Positions 54,015-63,307 of a stretch of DNA of 64,000 nucleotides are shown piece by piece; position 1 is the stretch's first letter, and every line of letters starts with the position of its first letter. The translations under genes and the position numbers were made by a program. The notes under the pieces were generated by a model. It was not told where the DNA came from, searched no databases, and worked only from the letters and a program-made list of their open reading frames with translations. This DNA comes from UBA1479 sp038109305 (GTDB lineage: Bacteria; Pseudomonadota; Alphaproteobacteria; Rhodospirillales; Casp-alpha2), in the NCBI GenBank assembly GCA_038109305.1, contig JAYNIR010000006.1, positions 62,001 through 126,000 of the forward strand. Reading direction: 5' to 3'.

Positions 54015-54980
54015 TTACGAAAACAAAACGGATGACAGGCGCTTGCGTCCCGCCAACGTCAGTTCGTGGGCGCCGCCCAGCGTGTCGAAAATCTTCACCA
54101 GCTGCTTACGGCCGGCGTCGTCGTTCCAGGCGCGGTCGCGGCGCACCAGTTCGATCAGTTCGTCGATGGCGCCTTCGGCGTCGCCGCGGGCGAACAGTGC
54201 CAGCGACAAATCAAGCCGCGCCTGATGGTTTTTCGGATCGCCCTCGACCTGGCTGCGGAGCTCTTGCTCGTCGCCGGTTTCGCCGACCTCGCGGGCAAGT
54301 TCCAGGGCCGAGGCGGCCGCCTCGATCTCCGCCCGGGTGCGGATGTTGGGCGGCAGGGCGTTCAGGATCTCGCCGGCTGCATCCAGCATGCCCAGCGCGA
54401 CCTGTGCGCGCAGCACACCGCCCAGTGCGTGGATGTTATCCGGATCCTGAGCCTGCACTTCTTTGAATATCTCAAGCGCCTGGTCCGCCTCGCCGGCGTC
54501 CATCGCGGCCTGGCCCTGTTCAAGCGCCTGATCGATCGGCGTCTTTTCCCCGCCCAGAAGCTTTTCGATGAACGCCTTCAACTGGCTTTCCGGCAACGCG
54601 CCCATGAAGGCGTCAACCGGCTGACCGTTCTTAAAGGCATAAACCGTCGGCAGGGACTGCACCCGAAGCTGCATGCAAAGCTCTTGGTTTTCATCGGCGT
54701 TGATTTTGACCAGCCGCACCATGCCCCGTGCCTGGTTGACCAATTTTTCCAGGACCGGGGTCAGTTGTTTGCACGGCCCGCACCAGTCTGCCCAGAAGTC
54801 GACCAGGACCGGCGTTTGCTTCGACACCTCGATCACGTCCTGCATGAAAGTCTGCAGGTTCGAACTTTTAATATATTCGCCGCCACCCGCCGCCGGGCCC
54901 CCGGTGGCCGGGGGCACCGCGCCGGCGCCCGCGTCGGGTTTCGGGCTGGTGCTGCCGTTGGGGTTTAGAATAAATGCCAT
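54015..54980 (-). CDS. Thioredoxin-TPR protein of the CnoX/YbbN family
   Basis: 321 residues. A Pro/Gly-rich leader precedes the thioredoxin fold with C67-G-P-C70 in LVDFWADWCGPCKQLTPVLEKL; the cis-Pro loop is SLPTVYAF. Residues about 170-310 form tetratricopeptide-like helices (EQGQAAMDAGEADQALEIFKEVQAQDPDNIHALGGVLRAQVALGMLDAAGEIL). E. coli CnoX lacks the second active Cys, but here both are present. It is a redox-linked holdase. It starts the leftward thioredoxin, Lon-N, Trm112, DUF971 operon. Confidence 0.93.
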   Translation of the reverse strand: MAFILNPNGSTSPKPDAGAGAVPPATGGPAAGGGEYIKSSNLQTFMQDVIEVSKQTPVLVDFWADWCGPCKQLTPVLEKLVNQARGMVRLVKINADENQELCMQLRVQSLPTVYAFKNGQPVDAFMGALPESQLKAFIEKLLGGEKTPIDQALEQGQAAMDAGEADQALEIFKEVQAQDPDNIHALGGVLRAQVALGMLDAAGEILNALPPNIRTRAEIEAAASALELAREVGETGDEQELRSQVEGDPKNHQARLDLSLALFARGDAEGAIDELIELVRRDRAWNDDAGRKQLVKIFDTLGGAHELTLAGRKRLSSVLFS

Positions 54981-55076
54981 GCCGGTATCCCTAATAAGTC
55001 AGTCGTGATTTCGATGGTAGCTCAAAGATGGCCTTTTGCCGCCCGGCCCGCAAGGCCGGACCCGGCTTTTCCGGGC

Positions 55077-55295
55077 CTAGTCCTGGTCGGCCACCATGGG
55101 CGAGCGGTGAACGGCCTCAAGAAATCGAATCAGGCCAGCCAGCGCAATGGCCGTCGTCGCCGTATTGCGAAGCGGGTGAAAGTTCAAAATATCGGCCCCG
55201 GTCAGCGCCTGGTCCAGCACCATGGCCACCCGCAGATCCCGGTCAATTGCGGGCGGCGACGCCTGGGACATAGCCCAACGGCGGCGGCCGGGCAA
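55077..55295 (-). pseudogene. C-terminal fragment of a YbaK/ProX-type prolyl-tRNA deacylase
   Basis: A frame of 72 codons (a start at 55271 gives 64). The segment VLDQALTGADILNFHPLRNTATTAIALAGLIRFLEAV strongly resembles the last third of YbaK-fold deacylases, whose C-terminus holds a NFHPL.N..TT.I...DLL.FL pattern. The N-terminal two thirds, with the tRNA-editing pocket, are absent: the tRNA-Gly gene lies only 62 bp further on. I read it as a truncated remnant, possibly created by a deletion or by recombination near the tRNA gene. Confidence 0.7.
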
Positions 55296-55356
55296 CCGCT
55301 ATAGACCCTTGCAATCTACGGAAAATCGCGTATAACCCGCTCCTTCCTTCGGGAAT

Positions 55357-55431
55357 GCGGGCGTAGCTCAGGGGTAGAGCGCAACCTTGCCAAGGTTGAA
55401 GTCGTGAGTTCGAATCTCATCGCCCGCTCCA
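55357..55431 (+). tRNA. tRNA-Gly, anticodon GCC
   Basis: 75 nt with CCA encoded. The acceptor stem GCGGGCG/CGCCCGC is perfect, with discriminator T before CCA. D-arm GCTCAGGGGTAGAGC, anticodon loop CTTGCCAAG (GCC), and T-arm GTGAGTTCGAATCTCAT. A T-rich run follows at 55433-55441 and could end transcription. Confidence 0.97.
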
Positions 55432-55486
55432 TTTTTCTTTCAATTTAAAATCTGAACACGCTTTTCGGCGCGGCCTGACGCGCGTG

Positions 55487-56761
55487 TCAGGGGCGAACGC
55501 GGAACTCCAATAGATCGGCGTCCGCCATCTCGCGGATGACTTGGGCTATGTCGGCATTGATCTTTTTGGTGGCTTTCTTGGCAGGGCCCGGCTCCCCGGC
55601 GGCGGCGATCGCGTCCCGCACCGTGCGAACGCCGTCGAAGGCTTCGATCAGGCCGATCAGGTCTGGCGGCACATCGACGAAAATATTCCTGTCCTCATGA
55701 TGCGGCCAACTTAGGCGGAAGGCGGGCCGTGCATCCGTCGGCCTTTCGCCGGAGATGCCGGGCGCGAGGATCGGGATCAGCGAGCCCCATCCATTCGGCG
55801 ATACATCGATTTCGTAGGTTTCAGGTGCCCGCCCGGCGTGGCAGGCGACGAAGGCGTGTTTCTTGATCGAAGCGCGGACCAGTTCGCCGGCGGCAAGCCG
55901 CGCGGGCTCGTTTAGCCGACCCAGCCGTTTGGCCAGGCCTGGCGCCGACAGGGGTGTGTAGCGAGGGTCGTAGCGCGCGCGGAACAGCAGCTTCTGCAAC
56001 TTCAGTCCGGCGCCCTTGAGGCAACCAAGGATTTCAGGCAGCGAATAGGCCCGGTCCTGCACATGCAAAAGCAAATCGACCAGACCCTCATCAGACCGCC
56101 AATCGGGGTGCCGGCTCCGGGCGGCGGCGAAGGGATGCGTCTCGGGCAGTGCTTCGATCAGCGCGCGGATGGCTCCGAACTCTCTGTCCAACACAGTGTC
56201 CGGCGTGAAGCCGAGCGTCCGAAGCAGGTCCTGCATCATATAGACGCCGTGGCGGGCGTGGCGACCGTAAAGCATCAGATGCATCGCGCCGTCCGGTCGG
56301 AGGACGCCGGCCAAGGCCCGTAGGCCAGCATCCGGGTCCGCTAGGTGGTGAAGCACGCCGGTCGAAATCACAAGATCGAAATCCAAGCCGAGGTTCCGTG
56401 TCTCTTCGATGGCAAGCTTTTCCAGCCGGACGTTTGGGATGCCGGCTTTTTTCAGGAGCGTCCGGGTTGCGGCAAGGCTGTTTTCGGCGATGTCGGTGGC
56501 GACGATCCGGGCGTTCGGAACGCCCGCGGCGATCTCGGCGGCCTGCCGGGTGCCGCAGCCGGCGATCAGAATGTCGAGATCATCCGTCGGCGTCCGGTAA
56601 GGCCAATAATGATGAAAATTCGGGTTCGGCGACTCGAGCAGCCAGGCCTCCCCCCGGACAAAGGCGTCGATGTCGTCGGCGGGCGATGGATAGGGATGCC
56701 GTTCGTACATGCGGCGGACACGTTCGCGCGTCGCCCGGGCGTCATCCGCTGGATCCGTCAT
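55487..56761 (-). CDS. SAM-dependent methyltransferase domain protein
   Basis: 424 residues from the ATG of MTDPADDARATRERVRRMYERHPYPSPADDID. The SAM loop is LDILIAGCGTRQAAEIAA, with IVATDIAENSLAATRTLLKKAG and DLVISTGVLHHLADPDAGLRALAGVLRPDGAMHLMLYG following the class I pattern. The C-terminal ~200 residues are less clear and hold a winged-helix-like part near the end. The 'YERHPYPSPAD' N-terminus is typical of a broad family whose substrate is unknown. Upstream codons to 56947 are open but not conserved. Confidence 0.88.
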   Translation of the reverse strand: MTDPADDARATRERVRRMYERHPYPSPADDIDAFVRGEAWLLESPNPNFHHYWPYRTPTDDLDILIAGCGTRQAAEIAAGVPNARIVATDIAENSLAATRTLLKKAGIPNVRLEKLAIEETRNLGLDFDLVISTGVLHHLADPDAGLRALAGVLRPDGAMHLMLYGRHARHGVYMMQDLLRTLGFTPDTVLDREFGAIRALIEALPETHPFAAARSRHPDWRSDEGLVDLLLHVQDRAYSLPEILGCLKGAGLKLQKLLFRARYDPRYTPLSAPGLAKRLGRLNEPARLAAGELVRASIKKHAFVACHAGRAPETYEIDVSPNGWGSLIPILAPGISGERPTDARPAFRLSWPHHEDRNIFVDVPPDLIGLIEAFDGVRTVRDAIAAAGEPGPAKKATKKINADIAQVIREMADADLLEFRVRP

Positions 56762-57105
56762 CGGTCGCTCTGTTCCCTGTTTTCCGTCGGCACCCCTTCG
56801 GGGCACCCTAAGGGGGCGGGCGGCATCCTGGCAAGGTTGTCCTGTCGGCCGGTTATCGACCCCCGCGGCAGACCCGGGGTACGGCCCCCGCCGCCCCGCT
56901 GCCCCGCCGCACCGGGCCGAGCGCTGCCCGAGCCGGAGTGTCGTCAAACTTTAGCTGTTAAATACAAGTACCTGATTATAGTGTTTTAGCTGTCGGCAGG
57001 CCGATGCTGGGCAATATGGAAAATCCATCGACCGTGGCCGGCCGGGCGCCGGGCGTAACTCGCGCAATCCTCCGGCCCCCGGAAGCGAAAATCTGGGAGG
57101 GGCCG
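56762..57105. promoter_or_regulatory. Upstream region of the glutamate dehydrogenase gene, with direct repeats
   Basis: A 344-bp gap. TTTAGCTGT occurs twice, at 56950-56958 and 56985-56993, 35 bp apart. Between them lies TATAGT (56977-56982), a good -10; the -35 (GCTGTT at 56954-56959) overlaps the first repeat and is poor. The start would fall near 56989, inside the second repeat. The arrangement fits an operator pair for a regulator. The rest of the gap is GC-rich without a gene. Confidence 0.45.
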
Positions 57106-60100
57106 ATGGCCGTCAAAAGGGATCTGAAGACCGAGGCGCTGCTGAAGCAGGTCGCGAAGGAACTGGGCGCCGGCGCCAAGGGGCCCAAGGGCAAGGTCAT
57201 GGCGGCATTCGCCGCGCAATATTTCGCCCTGATGCCGCCGCAGGACATCCAGGCCCGCGATGCCAAAACATTGGCTGGCCTCGCTAAAAGCCACTGGCGG
57301 ACCGCGTCCGTCCGCAAACGCGGCCAACCGGCGATCCGCGCCTACCGGCCGGACCTGAAAAAAGATAGCTGGGCGTCAAACCACACGATCATCGAAATCG
57401 TCACCGAGGACATGCCCTTCCTGGTGGATTCCGTCACCTCAGAGGTGAACCGGTGGGGCTTGACCGTGCACCTGGTCGTGCATCCCATCTTTAAAGTCCG
57501 ACGCGACAAGGCGGGGCGGCTCGACGGCATTTTGGAAGCCGGCGAACCCGAGGACGGCGCGCTGCTGGAATCCTGGATGCATATCGAGGTTGATGACGAC
57601 ACCCCCGAAGGGCGGCGCAAGATCGTCAGTGGTATCGAGCGCGTGCTAAAAGACGTCCGCAGCGCCGTCGAGGATTGGCGCCCCATGCGCGAACGCATGG
57701 GGGAAGTCATTGACGACATCCGCAAATCCGCCGGCTCCATTCCGTCGGAGGAAGTTCACGAAGTGCGTGAGTTCCTTCGTTGGATGCATGAAAACAATTT
57801 CACGTTCCTCGGCTGCCGCGACTACCGCGTCGCCGGGACCGGCCGCACGGCGGAAATCTCCCTCGTGTCGAAATCTGGCCTGGGCGTTCTGCGCGACCCC
57901 AAGGTTGCGATCCTGATGCATTCGTCAGACCTGCCGAAAGTGCCGGCCGAAGTGCGCGCGTTCGTAAGCGATCCGGGCCTGATCATCCTGACGAAAACCA
58001 ACCAGCGGTCATCCGTTCACCGCCCGGTGCACATGGACGCCGTCGGCATCAAGACGTTGGGCAAGGACGGAAAGGTCAACGGGCTTAGGGTGTTCGTCGG
58101 CCTGTTCACCTCCGCCGCCTATAACCGGAGCCCCCGCGACATTCCGCTGCTGCGCCGGAAATTGCAGCGCGTCGTCGACGGCGCTGGCCTGCCGCCGTCG
58201 AGCCACGACGGCAAGGCGCTGATGAACATCCTGGAAACCTATCCGCGGGATGAACTGTTCCAAATTACCGAAGACCAGCTGCTGGATACCAGCATCGGCA
58301 TTCTGCACTTGCAGGCCCGCCAGCGCGTTGCGTTGTTCATGCGACCGGACAGTTTCGGGCGGTTCATTTCGTGCATGGTGTTCATTCCCCGCGACCGGTA
58401 CTCGATGGCGCTGCGTGAAATCATGCAGGACATCCTGTGCGCTGCGGTCAAGGGCAGGGTCGCCAATTTTTCTACGTTGTTGGGTGATACGCCGCTGGCC
58501 CGCCTGCACCTGATCATCGCGACCACGCCGGGCGACGTGCCGGCCTATTTCTTGAAGGGGCTGGAAAAACAATTGGCCCGCGCCAGCCTCAGTTGGGGCG
58601 ACCAGCTTGCCGATGCGTTGGTTGAACGCCTGGGCGAGGGCGAGGGCCGCGCCTACGCCCGACGGTTCCAAAACGCCTTCGGCCCCGGGTACACCGCGCA
58701 GTACACGGTCGACGATGCGGTCGAAGACCTCGGCATCATCGATCAGGTTCTCGCCGACGGCGAAATCGGGCTCAATCTGTACAAGGGGGACGACGAGCCG
58801 GAAAACCACGTGCGCTTCAAGGTCTATCATCCGTACGCGCCGGTGCCGCTGTCCGACGCGTTGCCGCTGTTCGAACACATGGGTTTCCGCGTGCTTGACG
58901 AAACGCCCCATGAAGTGACGCTGTCGCAAGACGGCGGGCCCGCCCAGATCATGATCCACGATTTCGGGCTTGAAACGCGCGACGGCGGCAGCGTCGACAT
59001 GGGCGACGTGCGCGACAAATTCCAGGACGCGTTCCGCCGGGTGTGGCGGGGCGAAATCGAAAGCGACGGCTTCAACGCGCTGGTCGCGCGTGGCGGCCTC
59101 GATTGGCGCGAAGTTTTGGTGCTGCGGGCCTATTGCAAATGTCTTCGCCAGATGGGAATTCCCTATTCCCAAACCTACATGGAGCAGACCATGGCGAAGC
59201 ACCTGGACCTCGCCAATATGATCGTCGACCTGTTCATGACGCGGATGAATACGGCCGGGCTGAAAAATCGAGACGCCAAGGTGGCGGAAATTCGCAAGCG
59301 CATGACCGAAGCGCTCGAGGCTGTGACCAGCGCCGACGAAGATCGCATCCTGTCGCGATTTATCAACCTGGTCGATTGCACGCTCCGCACCAACTTTTTC
59401 CAACAGGCGGCGGACGGCGGGCGCAAGTCGTATGTGTCTTTCAAATTCAGGTCTCGGGACATCGATGAGCTGCCGCTGCCGCGCCCGCTCCGCGAAATTT
59501 TCGTCTACAGCCCGCGGGTCGAGGGCGTGCATCTGCGGTTCGGTTTCGTCGCCCGCGGCGGGCTTCGCTGGTCGGACCGGCTGGAAGATTTCCGGACGGA
59601 AATCCTGGGCCTGGTCAAGGCGCAGCAAGTCAAGAACGCGGTCATCGTGCCGGTCGGATCGAAGGGGGGCTTCGTCGTCAAGCGGCCGCCGGCAACGGGC
59701 GGGCGCGACGCGTTCCTGGAAGAAGGCATCGCGTGCTACAAGACGTTCATCGCCGGGCTGCTCGACATCACCGACAACCTGAAGGGTCGGCGCGTGACCG
59801 CGCCCAAGGATGTCTGTCGCTGGGACGATGACGATCCGTATCTGGTTGTCGCCGCCGACAAGGGCACGGCGACGTTTTCCGATATCGCCAACGGCGTCTC
59901 CATCGAATACGGCCACTGGCTCGGTGACGCGTTCGCGTCTGGCGGCTCGCAGGGCTATGACCACAAGGGCATGGGAATCACCGCCAAGGGCGCCTGGGAA
60001 TCAGTCAAGCGCCACTTCCGCGAATTCGGCCACGACACCCAGACCCAGGACTTCACCGTGGTCGGCGTCGGCGACATGTCGGGCGACGTGTTCGGCAACG

Positions 60101-61959
60101 GCATGATGCTGTCCGAACACATCAAGCTGGTCGGCGCGTTCAACCACATGCAAATTTTTGTCGACCCCGACCCGGACACGGCGAAAAGTTTCAAGGAACG
60201 GGTGCGTATGTTCAACCTGGGCCGGTCAAGCTGGACCGACTATGACGTCAAGACCATTTCGAAGGGTGGCGGCATCTTTGAACGCGGCGCCAAGTCCATC
60301 AAGCTGTCGTCCGAAGCGCGCAATTGTTTCGGCCTGACGAAAGACACGGTCTCGCCCAACGAACTGATGCAGGCGATGCTGAAGGCGCAAGTCGATCTGA
60401 TGTGGTTCGGCGGCATCGGCACCTACATCAAGGCGTCGACCGAATCGCATGCCGAGGTCGGCGACCGGGCGAACGACGCGATCCGCGTCAACGGCGCCGA
60501 GCTCAACTGCAAAGTCATCGGCGAAGGCGCCAACCTGGGCGCGACGCAACGCGGCCGCGTCGAATACGCCATGAATGGCGGACGGCTCAACACGGATTCC
60601 ATTGACAACTCCGCCGGCGTCGACTGCTCGGACCACGAAGTAAACATCAAGATCCTGTTGGGCGTGGTGATGGCGCGGGGCGGACTGACCGAAGCGCAGC
60701 GCAACAAGCTGCTGGCGAAGATGACCGATGAGGTCTCGGACCTCGTTCTCATCCACAACTACAATCAGACGCAGGCGTTATCATCCATTCAGGCGAAAGG
60801 CCTGCACGGGCTCGACAATCAGATCCGTCTGATGCGGATGTTGGAACGGCGGGGGGTCCTTGACCGCGCGGTCGAATTTTTGCCCGACGATGAAACACTC
60901 GCCGAACGCAAGGCGCAGGGACGGGGTCTTATGCGGCCTGAATTGTCGGTGCTGATTTCATACGCCAAGAACTGGCTCTATGACGAACTGCTGGCAAGCA
61001 ATCTGCCGGACGATTCTTATCTGTTGGATGAAATCGTCAAATACTTCCCGTCCGATCTGCGGGTGAAATACCTGAACGAGATCAAGGGGCATCAGCTCCG
61101 GCGTGAAATCATCGCGACACGGGTGACCAACTCCATCGTCAACCGGGTCGGCGACACATTCATTTCCGAGTTCATGGAAAAAACCGGCAGGGCGCCTTTT
61201 GAAATCGCCCGCGCGTATTTGATCGCCCGCGAAGTTCTTCGCGCGCGCGGCCTTTGGTCGGACATTGAGGCGCTGGACAACAAGGTGCCGACCCGGGCGC
61301 AGACCAGCATGTTGGCGGCGCTCAACCATCTTTTGGAATGGGTCACGCTGTGGTTCCTCCGGAACGGTAAGGCGGGGCTGGACATCGGCGCCCATGTGGC
61401 CGAGTTCGGCCAGGGTGTCTCCCGGCTTGCCGACGGCATTTCGCACGTTGTGCCCAAGCACTATGTCGCCGACATGAAAAACCGCGCCAAGCCCTACGCG
61501 GATGACGGCGTGCCGACGGCATTGGCGCAAAAGATCGCCAATCTAGTAAACCTTTATTCCGCGTGCGACGTGGTGCTGCTGGCCAACCGGCGCAAGATGG
61601 ATGTGCGCGATGTCGCCAAAGTCTACTTCGCTGTCGGCACGCACTTCCGCCTGGGCCGGCTCAGGGCCGCCGCCGAAGGGCTCGACCAGGGCGATCACTG
61701 GCAGCAGTTGGCGGTCGCCGCGCTGGTCGAGGAAATTTACAGCCACCAACTGTCGCTGGCGTCCCACGCCCTCAATCATTTCGCCAAAGCCAAGAAGGAC
61801 GCGGACAAGGCGATCGACGCCTGGATTTCGGAAAACCGCGATGCGGTCAACCAGACGGACGTTCTGCTGAACGATCTGTGGTCGACGGATGTCGACGATC
61901 TGTCGATGATTGCCGTCGCCAGCCGCCAGTTGCGCGCGCTTAGCGACGCGCAGGCTTAA
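57106..61959 (+). CDS. NAD-specific glutamate dehydrogenase, large (~180 kDa) form
   Basis: 1617 residues from the ATG of MAVKRDLKTEALLKQVAKELG, preceded by GGGAGGGG; an ATG at 57004 would add 34 poorly conserved residues. Length and the four-part layout (N-terminal ~700 with ACT-like segments, then a Leu/Val/Glu-dehydrogenase catalytic core and a C-terminal tail) match the L-GDH180 class. The core has VEGVHLRFGFVARGGLRWSDRLEDFRTEILGLVKAQQVKNAVIVPVGSKGGFV with the catalytic Lys, and VVGVGDMSGDVFGNGMML for NAD binding. It degrades glutamate to 2-oxoglutarate and ammonia. Confidence 0.97.
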   Translation: MAVKRDLKTEALLKQVAKELGAGAKGPKGKVMAAFAAQYFALMPPQDIQARDAKTLAGLAKSHWRTASVRKRGQPAIRAYRPDLKKDSWASNHTIIEIVTEDMPFLVDSVTSEVNRWGLTVHLVVHPIFKVRRDKAGRLDGILEAGEPEDGALLESWMHIEVDDDTPEGRRKIVSGIERVLKDVRSAVEDWRPMRERMGEVIDDIRKSAGSIPSEEVHEVREFLRWMHENNFTFLGCRDYRVAGTGRTAEISLVSKSGLGVLRDPKVAILMHSSDLPKVPAEVRAFVSDPGLIILTKTNQRSSVHRPVHMDAVGIKTLGKDGKVNGLRVFVGLFTSAAYNRSPRDIPLLRRKLQRVVDGAGLPPSSHDGKALMNILETYPRDELFQITEDQLLDTSIGILHLQARQRVALFMRPDSFGRFISCMVFIPRDRYSMALREIMQDILCAAVKGRVANFSTLLGDTPLARLHLIIATTPGDVPAYFLKGLEKQLARASLSWGDQLADALVERLGEGEGRAYARRFQNAFGPGYTAQYTVDDAVEDLGIIDQVLADGEIGLNLYKGDDEPENHVRFKVYHPYAPVPLSDALPLFEHMGFRVLDETPHEVTLSQDGGPAQIMIHDFGLETRDGGSVDMGDVRDKFQDAFRRVWRGEIESDGFNALVARGGLDWREVLVLRAYCKCLRQMGIPYSQTYMEQTMAKHLDLANMIVDLFMTRMNTAGLKNRDAKVAEIRKRMTEALEAVTSADEDRILSRFINLVDCTLRTNFFQQAADGGRKSYVSFKFRSRDIDELPLPRPLREIFVYSPRVEGVHLRFGFVARGGLRWSDRLEDFRTEILGLVKAQQVKNAVIVPVGSKGGFVVKRPPATGGRDAFLEEGIACYKTFIAGLLDITDNLKGRRVTAPKDVCRWDDDDPYLVVAADKGTATFSDIANGVSIEYGHWLGDAFASGGSQGYDHKGMGITAKGAWESVKRHFREFGHDTQTQDFTVVGVGDMSGDVFGNGMMLSEHIKLVGAFNHMQIFVDPDPDTAKSFKERVRMFNLGRSSWTDYDVKTISKGGGIFERGAKSIKLSSEARNCFGLTKDTVSPNELMQAMLKAQVDLMWFGGIGTYIKASTESHAEVGDRANDAIRVNGAELNCKVIGEGANLGATQRGRVEYAMNGGRLNTDSIDNSAGVDCSDHEVNIKILLGVVMARGGLTEAQRNKLLAKMTDEVSDLVLIHNYNQTQALSSIQAKGLHGLDNQIRLMRMLERRGVLDRAVEFLPDDETLAERKAQGRGLMRPELSVLISYAKNWLYDELLASNLPDDSYLLDEIVKYFPSDLRVKYLNEIKGHQLRREIIATRVTNSIVNRVGDTFISEFMEKTGRAPFEIARAYLIAREVLRARGLWSDIEALDNKVPTRAQTSMLAALNHLLEWVTLWFLRNGKAGLDIGAHVAEFGQGVSRLADGISHVVPKHYVADMKNRAKPYADDGVPTALAQKIANLVNLYSACDVVLLANRRKMDVRDVAKVYFAVGTHFRLGRLRAAAEGLDQGDHWQQLAVAALVEEIYSHQLSLASHALNHFAKAKKDADKAIDAWISENRDAVNQTDVLLNDLWSTDVDDLSMIAVASRQLRALSDAQA

Positions 61960-61965
61960 GGTCCC

Positions 61966-63276
61966 ATGCCGCCGCCGGCAGAGGCGGACGAATCCGTCCG
62001 CGAGCGGGCCGGGCGACCGGGGCGGGCTGCTTGGGCGCTCTACGATTGGGCCAACTCCGCCTTTCCGACGGCGATCATCACCTTTGTCTTTTCCGCCTAT
62101 TTCACCAAGGCCATCGCCGAAACGCCGGAGCGCGGGACCGAGCTCTGGGGCTACGCGATCAGCCTGTCCGCCCTTGCCGTGGCGGTGCTGAGCCCGCTTT
62201 TGGGCGCGATTTCGGACCACGCGGGGCCCCGGAAACCGTGGATTTTTACATTTTCGATCATTTGTATAATCTTATGTTTCGGGCTGTGGCATGCAGCGCC
62301 CGAAGCCCGCAACATCCTATGGGTCCTGGTTGCGGTGGGTGTCGCCAATCTGGCTTTCGAAATGGCGGCCGTGTTCTACAACGCCATGCTGCCGGACATC
62401 GCCCGGCCGACCCACATCGGCCGCCTGTCCGGCTGGGCCTGGGGCCTGGGTTATTTCGGTGGTATCGCCTGCCTGGTCGGGATTTTGGTGCTGTTCGTGC
62501 AGCCGGAGGTTCCGGCTTTCGGGCTCAGCGCCGACAAGGACAAGCTTGAAAACGTCCGCGCCGTCGGCCCGTTCGTCGGCGCGTGGTTCGCCGTCTTTTG
62601 CCTGCCGATGCTCTTTCTGACGCCGGACACGCCGGCCACCGGGGTCGGCATCCGCGACGCGGTTCGACGGGGGGCGCGAACGCTCGCCGCGACCATTCGA
62701 AATCTCAGGCAATACCGCGACATCGCCCGCTATCTTCTGGCACGGATGATTTATACGGACGGGCTCAATACCCTGTTCGCCTTCGGCGGTATTTACGCTG
62801 CCGGCACATTCGGCATGGAAACGGATGAAATCATCAAGTTCGGCATCGCGCTGAATGTCACCGCCGGCATCGGCGCCTTTGCGTTCGCGTGGATCGACGA
62901 CTGGATCGGGCCCAAGCGGACGATCCTGATTTCCGTTTGGGGCCTTCTGGCTCTCAGCAGCGCGATCCTCTTGATTGAGGACAAGGCCCTGTTCTGGATC
63001 GTCGGTCCGGCGCTGGGCCTGTTCGTCGGCCCGGCGCAATCGGCAAGCCGGTCGATGATGGCGCGCATGGCGCCCGCTGACATGCGCGCCGAAATGTTCG
63101 GCCTTTACGCCCTTTCCGGCAAGGCGACGGCGTTTCTGGGCCCGGCGCTACTGGCCTGGACGACCGGGTATTTTATGAGCCAGCGTGCAGGCATGGCGAC
63201 GATCCTGTTGTTTTTCGCCGCCGGCATCTGGCTCATGCGCGGCGTCCCCGACATTCGTGCAAACAAAGGCCATTGA
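61966..63276 (+). CDS. MFS transporter of the UMF1/Atg22-like type
   Basis: 436 residues with about eleven or twelve hydrophobic segments. The N-terminus has RAAWALYDWANSAFPTAIITFVFSAYFT, the UMF1/Atg22 signature ('YD.ANS.F...I'). LLGAISDHAGPRKPW follows as the loop 2-3 motif. Yeast Atg22 exports amino acids from the vacuole; bacterial substrates are unknown. It starts 6 bp after glutamate dehydrogenase, so the two are likely co-transcribed, which would fit an amino-acid-related role but does not prove it. Confidence 0.92.
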   Translation: MPPPAEADESVRERAGRPGRAAWALYDWANSAFPTAIITFVFSAYFTKAIAETPERGTELWGYAISLSALAVAVLSPLLGAISDHAGPRKPWIFTFSIICIILCFGLWHAAPEARNILWVLVAVGVANLAFEMAAVFYNAMLPDIARPTHIGRLSGWAWGLGYFGGIACLVGILVLFVQPEVPAFGLSADKDKLENVRAVGPFVGAWFAVFCLPMLFLTPDTPATGVGIRDAVRRGARTLAATIRNLRQYRDIARYLLARMIYTDGLNTLFAFGGIYAAGTFGMETDEIIKFGIALNVTAGIGAFAFAWIDDWIGPKRTILISVWGLLALSSAILLIEDKALFWIVGPALGLFVGPAQSASRSMMARMAPADMRAEMFGLYALSGKATAFLGPALLAWTTGYFMSQRAGMATILLFFAAGIWLMRGVPDIRANKGH

Positions 63277-63307
63277 ACCGGAAGATGGAATTGAGGACAC
63301 TCGGCGC

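Noticed and set aside
58009..59964. A 651-codon open frame on the minus strand opposite glutamate dehydrogenase
   Set aside because: It is the antisense shadow of a well-recognised gene in GC-rich DNA; the translation has no domain and is low-complexity in His, Arg and Gln.
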